Shown piece by piece: positions 1 to 9,400 of a stretch of DNA of 64,000 bases (position 1 is its first letter; each line of letters begins with the position of its first letter). Below the pieces are notes generated by a model. It was given only the letters and a program-made list of their open reading frames with translations, did no database searches and was not told the DNA's origin. A program made the translations under genes and the position numbers. The DNA comes from Salinilacustrithrix sp034522155 (GTDB lineage Bacteria; Actinomycetota; Acidimicrobiia; Acidimicrobiales; Salinilacustritrichaceae): NCBI GenBank assembly GCA_034522155.1, contig JAXHLP010000006.1, forward strand, positions 310,001-374,000, read 5' to 3'.

Positions 1-2
1 GC

Positions 3-725
3 CCCGCACCGTCCGGTTCGATGCCCGTCGTGATCGGTGCCGGCTCCGGTGGCGTGCTGTTCCACGAGGCCTGCGGGCACGGCCTCGAGAAGGATCTCGT
101 CGACAAGGGCGCCTCGGTCTACGCCGGCAAGGTCGGCGAGCAGGTGGCCAGCCCGCTCGTGACCCTGGTCGACGACGGCACGATCGCCGAGGAGTGGGGC
201 GCCTTCGCCGTCGACGACGAGGGTTCGAGAGCGCGCCGCAACGTGTTGATCCAGGACGGCGTGCTCACCGACTACATGTGGGACTTCCTGCGGAACCGGC
301 GCGAGGGGCGTCCCAACTCCGGCAACGGTCGCCGGCAGTCGTACAAGCACCTGCCGATGGTGCGCATGACCAACACGTTCCTCGAGGCGGGCGACACCGA
401 CCCCGCTGACATCATCGCCGGCACCGAGCAGGGCGTGTACGTGGCCAAGCTCGGCGGCGGCCAGGTCAACACGGCCTCCGGCGACTTCGTGTTCGGGATG
501 ATCGAGGCGTACCTCATCGAGGACGGCGAGATCACCGAGCCCATCCGCGACGGCAACCTCATCGGGAACGGACCTCGGTGTCTGGCCGACATCGAGGTCA
601 TCGGCAACGACTTCGAGTTCGGCGGGCCGGGCACGTGCGGCAAGGACGGCCAGGGCGTCCCCGTCGGCGACGGGTGCCCCACGCTCCGGGTCAGCGAGCT
701 GACCATCGGCGGCACCGCGGCATGA
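3..725 (+). CDS. tldD: TldD metalloprotease, C-terminal part (5' end outside window)
   Basis: This is the C-terminal half of TldD, the subunit of the TldD/TldE protease that carries the metal site. The reading frame is open from base 3, so the gene starts left of the window. The fragment has the HExxxH zinc motif as HEACGH (fragment residues 21-26). It also has the conserved block around GTCGKDGQ near the C-terminus that is typical of TldD. The stop overlaps the start of the next gene (ATGA), as expected for a tldD-tldE operon. The family processes small peptides such as modified-peptide precursors and CcdA. The substrate here is unknown. Confidence 0.93.
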   Translation, partial: PAPSGSMPVVIGAGSGGVLFHEACGHGLEKDLVDKGASVYAGKVGEQVASPLVTLVDDGTIAEEWGAFAVDDEGSRARRNVLIQDGVLTDYMWDFLRNRREGRPNSGNGRRQSYKHLPMVRMTNTFLEAGDTDPADIIAGTEQGVYVAKLGGGQVNTASGDFVFGMIEAYLIEDGEITEPIRDGNLIGNGPRCLADIEVIGNDFEFGGPGTCGKDGQGVPVGDGCPTLRVSELTIGGTAA

Positions 726-2110
726 GCGCCGCCACCCGGACCGATGCCGAGAGCGAGGTCGGGGCGTCCGTCGAGCGCCTCCAGGCGGTCGCCGACCGGA
801 TCGCCGAGCAGGCGCGCGGCGCCGAGCAGGTCGAGGCCTACGTCAAGTCGTCGACGAGCACCGAGATCGACGCGTACGAGGGCGAGATCGAATCGCTCAT
901 CCAGGCTGGATCGCAGGGAATCGGGATCCGTGTGATCCAGGACGGGCGCACCGGCTTCGCCTGGGCCACCAGCCTCGACGACGACATCGTGGCCGAGACG
1001 CTGGCCGAGGCCCGCGACAACCGGCCCTTCGCCGAACCCGACGAGTTCGCGGGCATGGCCGAGCCGGACGGCGTCGCCCCCGTCAGACTCGACATCCACC
1101 GGCCCGAGGTCCTCACCACGCCGGTCGACGACAAGGTGGCCATGGCCGTCGAGCTCGAGGCCATGGTCAGCGGCGCCGACCCCCGTGTGCGAGGAGTCCG
1201 GTCGGCCACCTACCACGACGCCGAGGGCGCGTTCGCGCTGGCCACGTCCACCGGCATGCGGGCCGGCGCCCGCTCCACCGGCGCTTACGTCTCGGTCAGC
1301 GCGCTGGCCGACGACGGCGATGCGTCGGTGATCGCCAGCGGCTACTCGATCGGACGGTCACCGGGCGAGGTGTCGCTCGACGACGCCGCCGCCGACGCCG
1401 TATCGCGCCTGCTCGCCAAGATCGGCTCCACCAAGCCCGAGTCCGGCGAGGTGACCCTGGTGCTCGAGCCCCGCCTCACGTCCACGGTGCTCGGGATCAT
1501 CTCCGGCATGCTCAACGGCGAGACGGTCGCCAAGCGGCGCACGCCCTTCGCCGATCGTGTCGGCGAGCAGATCGGTTCGCCGCTGCTGACCATCGTCGAC
1601 GACCCGACCAACGTCGCGTCGCCCGGCGCCGAGCCCTACGACGACGAGGGTCTGGCCACCCGTCGCGTCCCATTGCTCAAGTCCGGCGTGCTCGAGGGCT
1701 TCCTCCACAACACCCACTCCGCCCGCCGGACCGGCACGGCGTCGACGGCGTCCGCGGCACGCGGCTTCAGCAGCCGTCCCGGCATCACGGCGCGTGCGCT
1801 CACCGTGGAGCCGGGCGAGGGTGACCTCGAGTCGCTGCTCGCCCACGTCGACGACGGCGTACTGGCCTCGGCGCTCGGAGGGCTGCACTCGGGCGTGAAC
1901 CCGGTGTCGGGCGACTTCTCCGTCTCCGTCGAAGGGCTGCGGATCCGGGACGGGCAGCGGGCCGAGCCGATCAAGGAGGCGACGCTCGCCTCCACGCTCC
2001 AGCGGCTGCTGCTCGAGGTCAGCCACGTCGGCGCCGACGTCGAGTGGCAACCGGGTGGGACCGGCGGCGTGACGCTGCTGATCCCCGGGGTGACGCTGTC
2101 CGGGCGCTAG
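722..2110 (+). CDS. tldE: TldE/PmbA subunit of the TldD-TldE protease
   Basis: This 462-residue protein is of the PmbA/TldE type. It is the partner of TldD, shares its fold and lacks the HExxxH motif. The ATG at 722 overlaps the tldD stop by four bases, which fixes the start even though the frame stays open upstream. Conserved family features are the FADRVGEQI segment in the middle and a C-terminal GGVNPVSGDF-like segment, here LHSGVNPVSGDFS. Its position directly after tldD supports a TldD/E heterodimer made from one transcript. Confidence 0.92.
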   Translation: MSAATRTDAESEVGASVERLQAVADRIAEQARGAEQVEAYVKSSTSTEIDAYEGEIESLIQAGSQGIGIRVIQDGRTGFAWATSLDDDIVAETLAEARDNRPFAEPDEFAGMAEPDGVAPVRLDIHRPEVLTTPVDDKVAMAVELEAMVSGADPRVRGVRSATYHDAEGAFALATSTGMRAGARSTGAYVSVSALADDGDASVIASGYSIGRSPGEVSLDDAAADAVSRLLAKIGSTKPESGEVTLVLEPRLTSTVLGIISGMLNGETVAKRRTPFADRVGEQIGSPLLTIVDDPTNVASPGAEPYDDEGLATRRVPLLKSGVLEGFLHNTHSARRTGTASTASAARGFSSRPGITARALTVEPGEGDLESLLAHVDDGVLASALGGLHSGVNPVSGDFSVSVEGLRIRDGQRAEPIKEATLASTLQRLLLEVSHVGADVEWQPGGTGGVTLLIPGVTLSGR

Positions 2111-2122
2111 AAATCCGCCGTC

Positions 2123-2965
2123 GTGCCCATCCTCCACGCCATCGTCCTCGGCATCGTCCAGGGGCTCTCGGAGTTCCTGCCGATCTCCTCATCCGGTCAC
2201 CTGGCCATCGTGCCGTGGCTGTTCGGCTGGGACGACTTCGGTGACAACGACTCGCTCGCCAAGGCGTTCGACGTGGCGCTGCACATCGGCACCCTGGCTG
2301 GTGCGGTCGCCTACTTCTGGTCCGACATCGTCACCTATGCCCGGGAGGGCCTGCGGCTGATCGTGCCCGCGAACCGGGCCACGGCCACGACCGACGGGCG
2401 CATCGCCTGGCTCCTGGTCGTGTCGGCGGTCCCCGCGGCCATCACCGGCGCCGCGCTCGACTCGACCATCGAGCAGCTCGACGAGGTGTACTGGTTGATC
2501 GGCGTGATGCTCATCGTCGGCGGCGTGCTCCTGTTGGTGGCCGACCGGCTCGGGGGTCCCCGGAGCGGCGACGAGTTCCGGCTCCGTGACGCCCTGCTGA
2601 TGGGCCTCGGCCAGGCCGCAGCCCTCCAGCCGGGGGTGTCCCGCTCCGGGGTCACCATCACGGTCGCCCGCGCCCTCAAGTTCGACCGCGTGGCGGCCGC
2701 CCGCCTGTCGTTCCTGATGAGTCTGCCGATCATCGCCGGCGCCGGCGTCTACAAGCTGTTCGACGTGCTCGGCGAGGGCGGCATCCCGTCCGACTTCCTC
2801 GGCGCGTTCGCCGCGGGCATGGTCACCGCCGCCGCCACCGGCTACGCGGCGGTGTGGGGCACCATCCGCTTCGTGAAGAGCCGGACGTTCTCCCCGTTCG
2901 TCACGTACCGGGTGGTCGTCGGCGTCGGCGTCATCGGCCTCGTCCTCGCCGGCTTCTCCTCGTGA
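2123..2965 (+). CDS. uppP: Undecaprenyl-diphosphatase (BacA/UppP)
   Basis: UppP dephosphorylates undecaprenyl diphosphate at the membrane, recycling the lipid carrier for peptidoglycan; it also gives bacitracin resistance. The 280-residue length fits the family. The two signature regions are present: the N-terminal QGLSEFLPISSSGH motif with the catalytic Glu, and PGVSRSG near residue 172. Several hydrophobic segments match a multi-pass membrane protein. The start is GTG at 2123, 12 bases after tldE. Its stop abuts the stop of the convergent gene at 2966 with no spacer. Confidence 0.95.
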   Translation: MPILHAIVLGIVQGLSEFLPISSSGHLAIVPWLFGWDDFGDNDSLAKAFDVALHIGTLAGAVAYFWSDIVTYAREGLRLIVPANRATATTDGRIAWLLVVSAVPAAITGAALDSTIEQLDEVYWLIGVMLIVGGVLLLVADRLGGPRSGDEFRLRDALLMGLGQAAALQPGVSRSGVTITVARALKFDRVAAARLSFLMSLPIIAGAGVYKLFDVLGEGGIPSDFLGAFAAGMVTAAATGYAAVWGTIRFVKSRTFSPFVTYRVVVGVGVIGLVLAGFSS

Positions 2966-3586
2966 TCATCCGACCAACGCCAGCGTCACCACGCCGTTGG
3001 TGAGGGCGTGGGCGATCGCGGTCGCCCGACTCGGGGTGACGGCGACGGTGACGGCGTCGTCGGCGACGTCGACCACGACCGAGTCGCGGGCGATCACCTG
3101 GCTGGGTTCGGTGCCGGTGAGCGAGGGGTCGTAGGAGGCGATGACGTCGACGAGGTCGCCGGGTTCGACCGGGGCGGCGGCGTCGATGGTCGGCACGGCG
3201 ACAGCGCGCCAGCCCGCAGGGACCAACGCGGCCGCGCCCGAGCGGTCCTCGCCGGCGAGCCGATCGGTGATCAGGATCTCCCCGGCGGGCACGGCGACGC
3301 GCACGGTCCGGCCGGTCGGGTCCTCGACCACGGCCGTGTCGGGGACGTGGGCGATTGGCCGCTCGACCATCGACACGTCGGCGGGCTGGATCTCGTCGCC
3401 GACCGCGATGAATCGCTGGGCAACGGCGACCCTGCGGGTCTCACCGAGCGCCGCCGCGGCCGCTGCGGCCGACGACACGGCCCGGTGCACGGACAGACCG
3501 ACCACGAGGGCCAGCACCGCGACCACGACGAGCCGCAGCGGCGGCAGTCGCACGATCGGGAACCGGGCGGGAGCGGGGCGGCGCAC
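2966..3586 (-). CDS. SAF-domain protein, CpaB/RcpC-like, membrane anchored
   Basis: The protein has 206 residues and starts with GTG. A short basic N-terminus is followed by one hydrophobic segment at about residues 17-37. After it comes a SAF-type domain containing RFIAVGDEIQPADV and a GRTVRVAVPAGEIL stretch, as in CpaB/FlgA. CpaB proteins help assemble Flp/Tad pili, but no other tad or pilus gene is in the window, so a pilus role is not supported by context. It may instead be one of the orphan SAF proteins common in actinobacteria. Confidence 0.75.
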   Translation of the reverse strand: MRRPAPARFPIVRLPPLRLVVVAVLALVVGLSVHRAVSSAAAAAAALGETRRVAVAQRFIAVGDEIQPADVSMVERPIAHVPDTAVVEDPTGRTVRVAVPAGEILITDRLAGEDRSGAAALVPAGWRAVAVPTIDAAAPVEPGDLVDVIASYDPSLTGTEPSQVIARDSVVVDVADDAVTVAVTPSRATAIAHALTNGVVTLALVG

Positions 3587-3664
3587 GTCGACCTCACGGG
3601 GATGCAGATCCGGTGGGGGAAGTGCGGCCCGGGCGAGACCGGTGTCGAGACTAGCCGGGCGGTC

Positions 3665-4444
3665 TCAGGAGGGGAGCAGGTGGTCGGGAACGGCCGCGAT
3701 GGCCCGGAAGAGCACCCGGCGCACGACCGCGACGTTCTGCTCGAAGACGGCGAAGACGGCCTCCTGGCTGACCGGCTCGATGTCGGTGTCGTCCTCGAGG
3801 CCGGCGTCGTAGTCGGTGATCAGCGCGATGGAGGCGTAGGGGATGCCGGCCTCCTTGGCCAGGGCCACCTCGGGATACTGGGTCATGTTCACGACCGTCC
3901 AGCCCTGGCGGCTGAACCAGTGCGACTCGGCCCGGGTCGAGAACCGGGGCCCCTGGATGACGACCACGGTGCCGGACTCGTGCACGGTGACGGCCTCGTT
4001 CTTGCACGCCTCGATGGCCACCTGACGGAGCCCCTCGTGGTAGGGGTCGGCCATCGGCAGGTGGGCCGGATCGCCGGACTCCCAGAACGTGTCCGGCCGG
4101 CCCCAGGTCCGGTCGACGAACTGGTCGAGGACGACGAAGTGACCGGGCGCCACGTCGGGGTGCAGCGAGCCCGACGCGCACGGCCCGAAGATCGCGCCGA
4201 CGCCGGCCTGGCGCATCACGTCGACGTTGGCCCGGAAGTTGATGGTGTGGGGCGGGTGCGAGTGGTCGGCGCCGTGCCGGGGGAGGAACGCGACCCTGCG
4301 ACCGGAACCGTCGCCCTCGAGCTCGCCCACGAGGAGCGGGCTCGACGGCTCGCCGTACTCGCTGTCGAGATGGACCTCCTCGACATCGTCGAGGAACTCG
4401 TAGAAGCCGCTGCCCCCGAAGACCCCGATGTCGGCGATCGCCAC
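3665..4444 (-). CDS. mtnP: S-methyl-5'-thioadenosine phosphorylase
   Basis: This 259-residue purine nucleoside phosphorylase is of the MTAP class. It starts with the characteristic IGVFGGSGFYEFLDD segment and carries FLPRHGADHSHPPH. The loop with GPCASGSLHPDVAPGHFVVLDQFVDRT is the family phosphate/purine region, and VNMTQYPEVALAKE carries the ribose and purine contacts. The enzyme splits methylthioadenosine (or methylthioinosine) into the base and methylthioribose-1-phosphate in methionine salvage. Adenosine versus inosine preference cannot be settled by eye. It is followed on the same strand by an FmdB-type gene six bases upstream. Confidence 0.9.
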   Translation of the reverse strand: MAIADIGVFGGSGFYEFLDDVEEVHLDSEYGEPSSPLLVGELEGDGSGRRVAFLPRHGADHSHPPHTINFRANVDVMRQAGVGAIFGPCASGSLHPDVAPGHFVVLDQFVDRTWGRPDTFWESGDPAHLPMADPYHEGLRQVAIEACKNEAVTVHESGTVVVIQGPRFSTRAESHWFSRQGWTVVNMTQYPEVALAKEAGIPYASIALITDYDAGLEDDTDIEPVSQEAVFAVFEQNVAVVRRVLFRAIAAVPDHLLPS

Positions 4445-4450
4445 GCCGGA

Positions 4451-4768
4451 TCAGTCCGAAGACGACGACGTGCTGGCCGAGCTCTTGGAGTCGCTCTTGG
4501 AGTCGCTCTTGGCGTCGGAGCTCGTCGAGGCGGACGACGAATCCGAGCTCGAGGACGAATCATCCGGCGAGCTGGCCGAGCTCTTCGACTTCGACCGCGA
4601 GTCGTTCTTGTAGAAGCCCGAGCCCTTGAAGGCGATCCCGACGTTGCCGTACACCTTCTTGAGGGCGCCCGAGCACTCGGGGCAGGTGGTCAGCGCGTCG
4701 TCGTGGAACGACTGGACGGTCTCGAACTCGTGACCGCACTCCTTGCACTTGTACTGGTACGTGGGCAT
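4451..4768 (-). CDS. FmdB/CxxC zinc-ribbon regulatory protein with Ser/Asp-rich tail
   Basis: The start was set at the ATG at 4768 because MPTYQYKCKECGHEFE is the canonical FmdB beginning; the frame is open further upstream but unlike any family. The first 40 residues hold two CxxC pairs (CKEC and CPEC) that would bind one zinc. GSGFYKND at about residues 51-58 is the conserved end of the domain. The last 45 residues are almost only Ser, Asp, Lys and Ala, with a repeated SDSKSDSKS pattern, and are probably disordered. Its role is unknown. It lies six bases upstream of mtnP and is likely cotranscribed with it. Confidence 0.88.
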   Translation of the reverse strand: MPTYQYKCKECGHEFETVQSFHDDALTTCPECSGALKKVYGNVGIAFKGSGFYKNDSRSKSKSSASSPDDSSSSSDSSSASTSSDAKSDSKSDSKSSASTSSSSD

Positions 4769-4937
4769 CGTCGGTGGTCTCTCCGGCGCTTGGCACTCGC
4801 AGGGCTCGAGTGCCAGAGGATACCGGCCGAGAGCCGGCTCGCCCATACCATCGCGGAGCCGAGTCCAGCGTCGAGGACTGAACCCTCGGTCGCCGGGACG
4901 TCCGGGATCCGGCCCGGCACGCGCTAGAAACACGGGT

Positions 4938-5810
4938 ATGGCCGTCACCACCGCCGTCATTCCCGCCGCTGGTCTCGGGACCCGCTTCCTCCCGGCGTCG
5001 AAGGCCATCCCCAAGGAGATGATCCCGGTGGTCGACCGCCCGACCATCCAGTACATCGTCGAGGAGGCCGTCGCAGCCGGCATCGATGACATCCTCATCA
5101 TCGTCAGCGACGGCAAGGCGGCCATCGGCGACCACTTCGACCGGCTCACCGGACTCGAGTCAGTGCTCGAGGCGAAGGCCAAGGTGGCCGAACTCGACAC
5201 GATCCGCGAGCTCGCCGAGCTGGCCGACATCCACTTCATCCGCCAGGGCGTGGCCAAGGGCCTCGGCCATGCGATCGGCATGGCCCGCAAGCACGTCGGC
5301 GACGAACCGTTCGCCGTGATGCTCGGCGACGACATCCAGGTCGACGACGGCGCCCTGCTGAAGGGCATGATCGAGACCTACAGCGCCGAGGGCGGTTCGG
5401 TCATCGCCTGCCTCGAGGTGGCCGAGGACGAGATCTCCAGCTACGGCTGCATCGATCCCATCCCGCTGCGCGACAACCTCAACCGGTTCGAGCGCATCGT
5501 CGAGAAGCCCCCGGCCGACGAGGCGCCGTCGAATCTGGCCGTGATCGGCCGCTACGTGTTCACGCCCGAGATCTTCGCCGCCATCGACGACACGCCACCC
5601 GGCGTCGGCGACGAGATCCAGATCACCGACGCCATCGCCCTGTTGAACCGCACCCAGCCGGTCACCGCGTACTCGTTCACCGAGGGCCGCTACGACTGCG
5701 GCAAGCCGCTCGACTACCTCAAGGCCACCGTCGAGATCGCGTGCATGCGCGACGACCTCGGCCCGCAGTTCACCGCCTACCTGAAGGACTTCGTCGCCGG
5801 CCTCGAGTGA
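4938..5810 (+). CDS. galU: UTP-glucose-1-phosphate uridylyltransferase
   Basis: GalU makes UDP-glucose from UTP and glucose-1-phosphate for cell-envelope sugars. The 290-residue protein begins with the nucleotide-binding motif AAGLGTRFLPASKAIPKEM and has the later conserved segments FAVMLGDDI and FTEGRYDCGKPLDYLKA. The ATG at 4938 is the first Met consistent with this motif. It is transcribed divergently from the FmdB gene and lies 25 bases before moeA; both features point to an own promoter in 4769-4937. Confidence 0.95.
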   Translation: MAVTTAVIPAAGLGTRFLPASKAIPKEMIPVVDRPTIQYIVEEAVAAGIDDILIIVSDGKAAIGDHFDRLTGLESVLEAKAKVAELDTIRELAELADIHFIRQGVAKGLGHAIGMARKHVGDEPFAVMLGDDIQVDDGALLKGMIETYSAEGGSVIACLEVAEDEISSYGCIDPIPLRDNLNRFERIVEKPPADEAPSNLAVIGRYVFTPEIFAAIDDTPPGVGDEIQITDAIALLNRTQPVTAYSFTEGRYDCGKPLDYLKATVEIACMRDDLGPQFTAYLKDFVAGLE

Positions 5811-5835
5811 CGAATCGATCGGTAGCGTCGGCGGC

Positions 5836-7077
5836 GTGATCCCGCTCGGAGAGGCCCGTCGACACGTCCTCGACCGCGTCCCGCGACCGGAGGCCGCGCT
5901 GGTCTCCGTCGACGAGGCGCTCGGGCTCGTCCTGGCCGAGGACGTGGTGGCCGGCGAGTCCGTGCCGCCGTTCGACAACACCGCGATGGACGGCTTCGCA
6001 GTGGTCGCGGCCGACACGTCGGATGCGCCGGTGGAGCTCGAGATCGTCGAGACCATCGCCGCCGGCCACGCGCCCACGGTGGAGGTGCGACCGGGACAGG
6101 CGAGCCGGATCTTCACGGGTGCGCCGATGCCGGTGGGCGCCGATGCCGTGGTGATGGTCGAGAAGACCGAGGTGGTCGACGACGACCGGGTGCGGGTCGA
6201 CATCGAGGTGCCCGTCGGCCACCACCTCCGTCCCGCAGGCGACGACCTCGGCATCGGTCAGGTCGTGTTCGCGGCCGGCGCGGTGCTGACCGCCGGGCAT
6301 CTCGGGGTGCTGTGCAGCCTCGGCATCGAGGACGTGCCGGTCTACCCGCGGCTGCGGGTCGGGGTCGTGTCGACCGGCGATGAACTGGTCGAGGGCCCCA
6401 CGCCCCTCGAGCCCGGTCAGATCCGCGACTCCAATCGCCGGATGCTGCTCACGTTGGCCGCCCAGGCCGGTTGCGAAGCCGTCGACCTCGGCATCGTGGC
6501 CGACACCCGCGATGCCATCACCACGGCCATCCGCCGGGGCGCGGGCGACTGCGACGTGGTGCTCACCTCCGGCGGGGTGTCGATGGGCGACATCGACCTC
6601 GTGCGGGTGATCCTCGACGAGCTGGGCGACATGCGCTGGATGCAGATCGCCATCAAGCCGGCCAAGCCCTTCGCGTTCGGGCTGGTGGAGGGCACGCCGG
6701 TGTTCGGCTTTCCCGGCAACCCCGTGTCGTCGATGGTCAGCTTCGAGCTCCTCGGTCGCCCGGCGCTGCGGCAGGCGATGGGCCACGCCACACTCGACCG
6801 GCCGATCGTGACGGCCGTCGCCGACGAAGCGCTCGGCCGGCGAGCCGACGGCAAGACCCACTTCGCCCGGGTCGTGGCCGGCTTCGGTGCCGACGGCCGG
6901 ATCCACGTGCGCTCCGCCGGGGGACAGGGCAGCCACCAGCTGGCAGCGATGGCCAACGCCAATGCCCTCGCCCTGCTGCCCGACGGTGACGGGGTCGAGG
7001 CCGGTGGCGTCGTCGAGGCGATGCTCCTCGGTGAGCTCGACGGCCCCGGATCACTCCCCGTCGATCAGCGCGAGTGA
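5836..7077 (+). CDS. moeA: Molybdopterin molybdotransferase MoeA
   Basis: MoeA inserts molybdate into adenylylated molybdopterin, the last common step to active Moco. The 413-residue protein has the N-terminal PPFDNTAMDGFAV motif, RIFTGAPMPVGADAVVMVE in domain III, and the MogA-like domain with STGDELVEG and TSGGVSMGDID. GTG at 5836 is the start. Its 3' end overlaps the convergent phosphotransferase gene by 27 bases. The Mo-hydroxylase maturation genes at 8.5-14.8 kb would use its product. Confidence 0.95.
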   Translation: MIPLGEARRHVLDRVPRPEAALVSVDEALGLVLAEDVVAGESVPPFDNTAMDGFAVVAADTSDAPVELEIVETIAAGHAPTVEVRPGQASRIFTGAPMPVGADAVVMVEKTEVVDDDRVRVDIEVPVGHHLRPAGDDLGIGQVVFAAGAVLTAGHLGVLCSLGIEDVPVYPRLRVGVVSTGDELVEGPTPLEPGQIRDSNRRMLLTLAAQAGCEAVDLGIVADTRDAITTAIRRGAGDCDVVLTSGGVSMGDIDLVRVILDELGDMRWMQIAIKPAKPFAFGLVEGTPVFGFPGNPVSSMVSFELLGRPALRQAMGHATLDRPIVTAVADEALGRRADGKTHFARVVAGFGADGRIHVRSAGGQGSHQLAAMANANALALLPDGDGVEAGGVVEAMLLGELDGPGSLPVDQRE

Positions 7078-8136
7078 CTCGAGCTCGACGGCCATGCGGC
7101 CGCTGCGGTTGGCCATCGCCATGAACATCTCGTCGCCCCGATCGGTCTGGCCCACGATCATCGAGGCGCCCACCGCCATCAGGAACCCGGAGAACGCGAA
7201 CCGCCGGTAGTCGTGCCAGCAGCGGTCGAAGTCGAAGTCGGTGATCCCCGCGGTCAGGAGATGCTGGTGGTACTGGGCCACCAGGTCGTGCTCGTGGGCG
7301 GCCCGGTCCTCGGGCGTGAGGCTCGTGCCCAGCAGGTAGGACACGTCGACCATGGCCGGTGCGAGCGCCGCGGTCTGCCAGTCGACGACCGTCAGCGGCG
7401 CGCCACCCTCCGTGGTGCCGAAGAGCATGTTGTCGACCCGGTAGTCGCCGTGGGTCACGGTGAGCGGCTCGGGCCGGGTCGCCATGTACCCGGCCAGTTG
7501 CTCGACCAGGACCTGGCCGAGCTCGGCGACCTCGGCGTCGACGCGGTCGCCGTAGCGTTCGAGGAACCCGGGGTACAGCATGCCGAGGAGTTGCACATAG
7601 AAGCTCTGGCCCTCGGGGCTGGCCCGGTCGAGCCAGTCGACGCCGACGAGCGAGCTGTCGCCCCACAGCGGCGCGTGCAGCTTCGCGGCTTCCTCGAGGC
7701 CCAACGCAGCCTCATCGACCGTGCAGCCGCGCATCTGGTCGCCCTGCTCGGCGGGGGCCAAGTCGTTCATGATCAGCACGAACTCGTTGGCCTCGACGTC
7801 GAGGAGCGCCAGGTACGGCTCCGGGGTGGCGATGTCGACCCGATCGCGGAGCTGCTGGTAGAAGCGGGTCTCGATCTCGTAGGTGCGGGTCGCCACCGAC
7901 GAGGCCCGACTCGTCTCGTCCTCTGAGGGGAACTTGCCCACCACGGTGGCTGGCCCCGACCCACCCTCGTAGGTGAGGCCGAACCGCACGCTGTCGCCCA
8001 CCTGGCCGGTGCCCACCGGCGTGGGGTCGATGCTCGCGACCCGCCCACCGTCGAGTTGGCCGGCGCGGGTGAGGACCGTCGTCAGCCACTCCGGCGTGAC
8101 GTCGTCGGGATGGGAGATCAGGGGAACGTCGGTCAT
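7051..8136 (-). CDS. Aminoglycoside-phosphotransferase-fold kinase (ecdysteroid-kinase-like)
   Basis: The protein has 361 residues and a kinase-like APH fold. The catalytic loop is visible as THGDYRVDNMLF (Brenner motif HGDxxxxN) and the metal-binding segment as VVDWQTAALAP. The N-terminal phrase VTPEWLTTVL and the overall order resemble the DUF1679/EcKinase group that actinobacteria hold in many copies near lipid genes. The substrate is unknown. Its start overlaps the stop of the Dabb gene by four bases, so the two are translationally coupled. Confidence 0.82.
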   Translation of the reverse strand: MTDVPLISHPDDVTPEWLTTVLTRAGQLDGGRVASIDPTPVGTGQVGDSVRFGLTYEGGSGPATVVGKFPSEDETSRASSVATRTYEIETRFYQQLRDRVDIATPEPYLALLDVEANEFVLIMNDLAPAEQGDQMRGCTVDEAALGLEEAAKLHAPLWGDSSLVGVDWLDRASPEGQSFYVQLLGMLYPGFLERYGDRVDAEVAELGQVLVEQLAGYMATRPEPLTVTHGDYRVDNMLFGTTEGGAPLTVVDWQTAALAPAMVDVSYLLGTSLTPEDRAAHEHDLVAQYHQHLLTAGITDFDFDRCWHDYRRFAFSGFLMAVGASMIVGQTDRGDEMFMAMANRSGRMAVELESLALIDGE

Positions 8137-8435
8137 GGCAGTTCGTGCTGGACCGCGCCACGCCCGGTGAGCACGGGCAGGATCAGCTCGGACGCCACGG
8201 CCACGTGGTCGGGGTGGTCGCGGTAGGCCTCGAAGCCGGCCCAGTCGTCGAAGTCAGCCACGATGCCCAGTGTCGCGTTGCCCTCGGACTTCCCGAGGTC
8301 GATGCCGACGACGTAGCCCTGGAGCTCGGGAATGGCGTCGGGCAGGGCGCGCAACCGGGTGACGATCTCGTCGAGCTGTTCGTCGGTGGTGTCGTCGCGG
8401 AAGGTCAGCGTGACCACGTGGCGGAGTCCAGACAT
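8133..8435 (-). CDS. Dabb-family (stress-responsive A/B barrel) protein
   Basis: This small protein of 100 residues begins GLRHVVTLTFRDDTTDEQ, contains YVVGIDLG, and ends with the VADFDDWAGFEAYRDHPDHVAV stretch typical of Dabb dimeric barrels. Members are either stress proteins or small enzymes such as olivetolic-acid-cyclase-like proteins. No reaction can be assigned. It is the first gene of a two-gene unit with the downstream kinase. Confidence 0.85.
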   Translation of the reverse strand: MSGLRHVVTLTFRDDTTDEQLDEIVTRLRALPDAIPELQGYVVGIDLGKSEGNATLGIVADFDDWAGFEAYRDHPDHVAVASELILPVLTGRGAVQHELP

Positions 8436-8479
8436 GGCGCCGGACCGTAGCCAACACCCCCGCCCAATAGCCTGCTGCC

Positions 8480-9400
8480 ATGGCTTCGCCGCTCGCCGAC
8501 AGTCCCGCGTCGGTCGCCGACGCGCTCACCGAGCACGGCTATCTCCCCGACCGTGGATTGGCGACGGCCGTCCACCTCGCCCTGGCGCTCCGCCGTCCCC
8601 TCCTGCTCGAGGGTGACGCGGGCGTGGGCAAGACCGAGGTCGCCAAGGTGCTGGCCCGCTGGACCGGGGGGGAGCTGCTGCGACTCCAGTGCTACGAGGG
8701 GCTCGACGTGTCCCAGGCCGTCTACGAGTGGGACTACTCCCGTCAGCTGCTCCACCTGCGTGCGGCCGAGGCCGCGGGGATGGCCACCGGCGCCGAGGTC
8801 AGCGAGCTCGAGGACGAGCTCTACGACGAACGGTTCCTCGTGCGGCGTCCGCTGCTCCGGGCGGTGAGCGCGTCGGCCGACGCCACGCCGCCGGTGCTGC
8901 TCATCGACGAGGTCGACCGGGCCGACGACGAGTTCGAGGCGTTCCTCCTCGAAGTGCTGTCCGACTACTCGATCACCGTTCCCGAGCTCGGGACGTTCCA
9001 CGCCGAGGTCCCGCCGGTGGTCGTGATCACTTCGAACCGGACCCGCGACGTGCACGATGCGCTCAAGCGGCGCTGTCTGTACCACTGGGTCGAGCATCCC
9101 GACTTCGCCCGCGAGGTGGCCATCGTCCAGCTGCGCGTCCCCGGGGTGGGCGAGCGTCTGGCCCAGCAGGTGGCGGCGGCGACCGCGCACCTCCGCGCCT
9201 CGGGGCTCTACAAGCCGCCGGGCATCGCCGAGACCATCGATTGGGCCGTGGCCCTGCAGGTGCTCGGGGCCGAAGACCTTGACGTCGACGCGGTCGACGA
9301 CTCGCTGGGCACCGTGCTCAAGTACCGGGAGGACCAGTCGCGGGTCCGGGACCAGGGTCTCGACGAGCTGGTCAAGGTGGCCGTCGCGCGAAGTGCCTGA
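8480..9400 (+). CDS. MoxR/CoxD-type AAA ATPase
   Basis: This AAA+ ATPase of 306 residues has Walker A GDAGVGKTE (about residues 44-52), Walker B LLIDEVDRAD and a sensor segment VVITSNRTRDVHDALKRRC. The MoxR/CoxD group works with a VWA-domain partner to finish metalloenzymes; CoxD helps build the CuSMoO2 centre of CO dehydrogenase. The next gene is exactly such a VWA protein and overlaps this stop, which supports the pairing. Confidence 0.9.
   Translation: MASPLADSPASVADALTEHGYLPDRGLATAVHLALALRRPLLLEGDAGVGKTEVAKVLARWTGGELLRLQCYEGLDVSQAVYEWDYSRQLLHLRAAEAAGMATGAEVSELEDELYDERFLVRRPLLRAVSASADATPPVLLIDEVDRADDEFEAFLLEVLSDYSITVPELGTFHAEVPPVVVITSNRTRDVHDALKRRCLYHWVEHPDFAREVAIVQLRVPGVGERLAQQVAAATAHLRASGLYKPPGIAETIDWAVALQVLGAEDLDVDAVDDSLGTVLKYREDQSRVRDQGLDELVKVAVARSA

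Noticed and set aside
2966..3586. Tad/Flp pilus locus around the CpaB-like protein
   Set aside because: No other tad, flp or prepilin peptidase gene is present; neighbours are uppP and mtnP.
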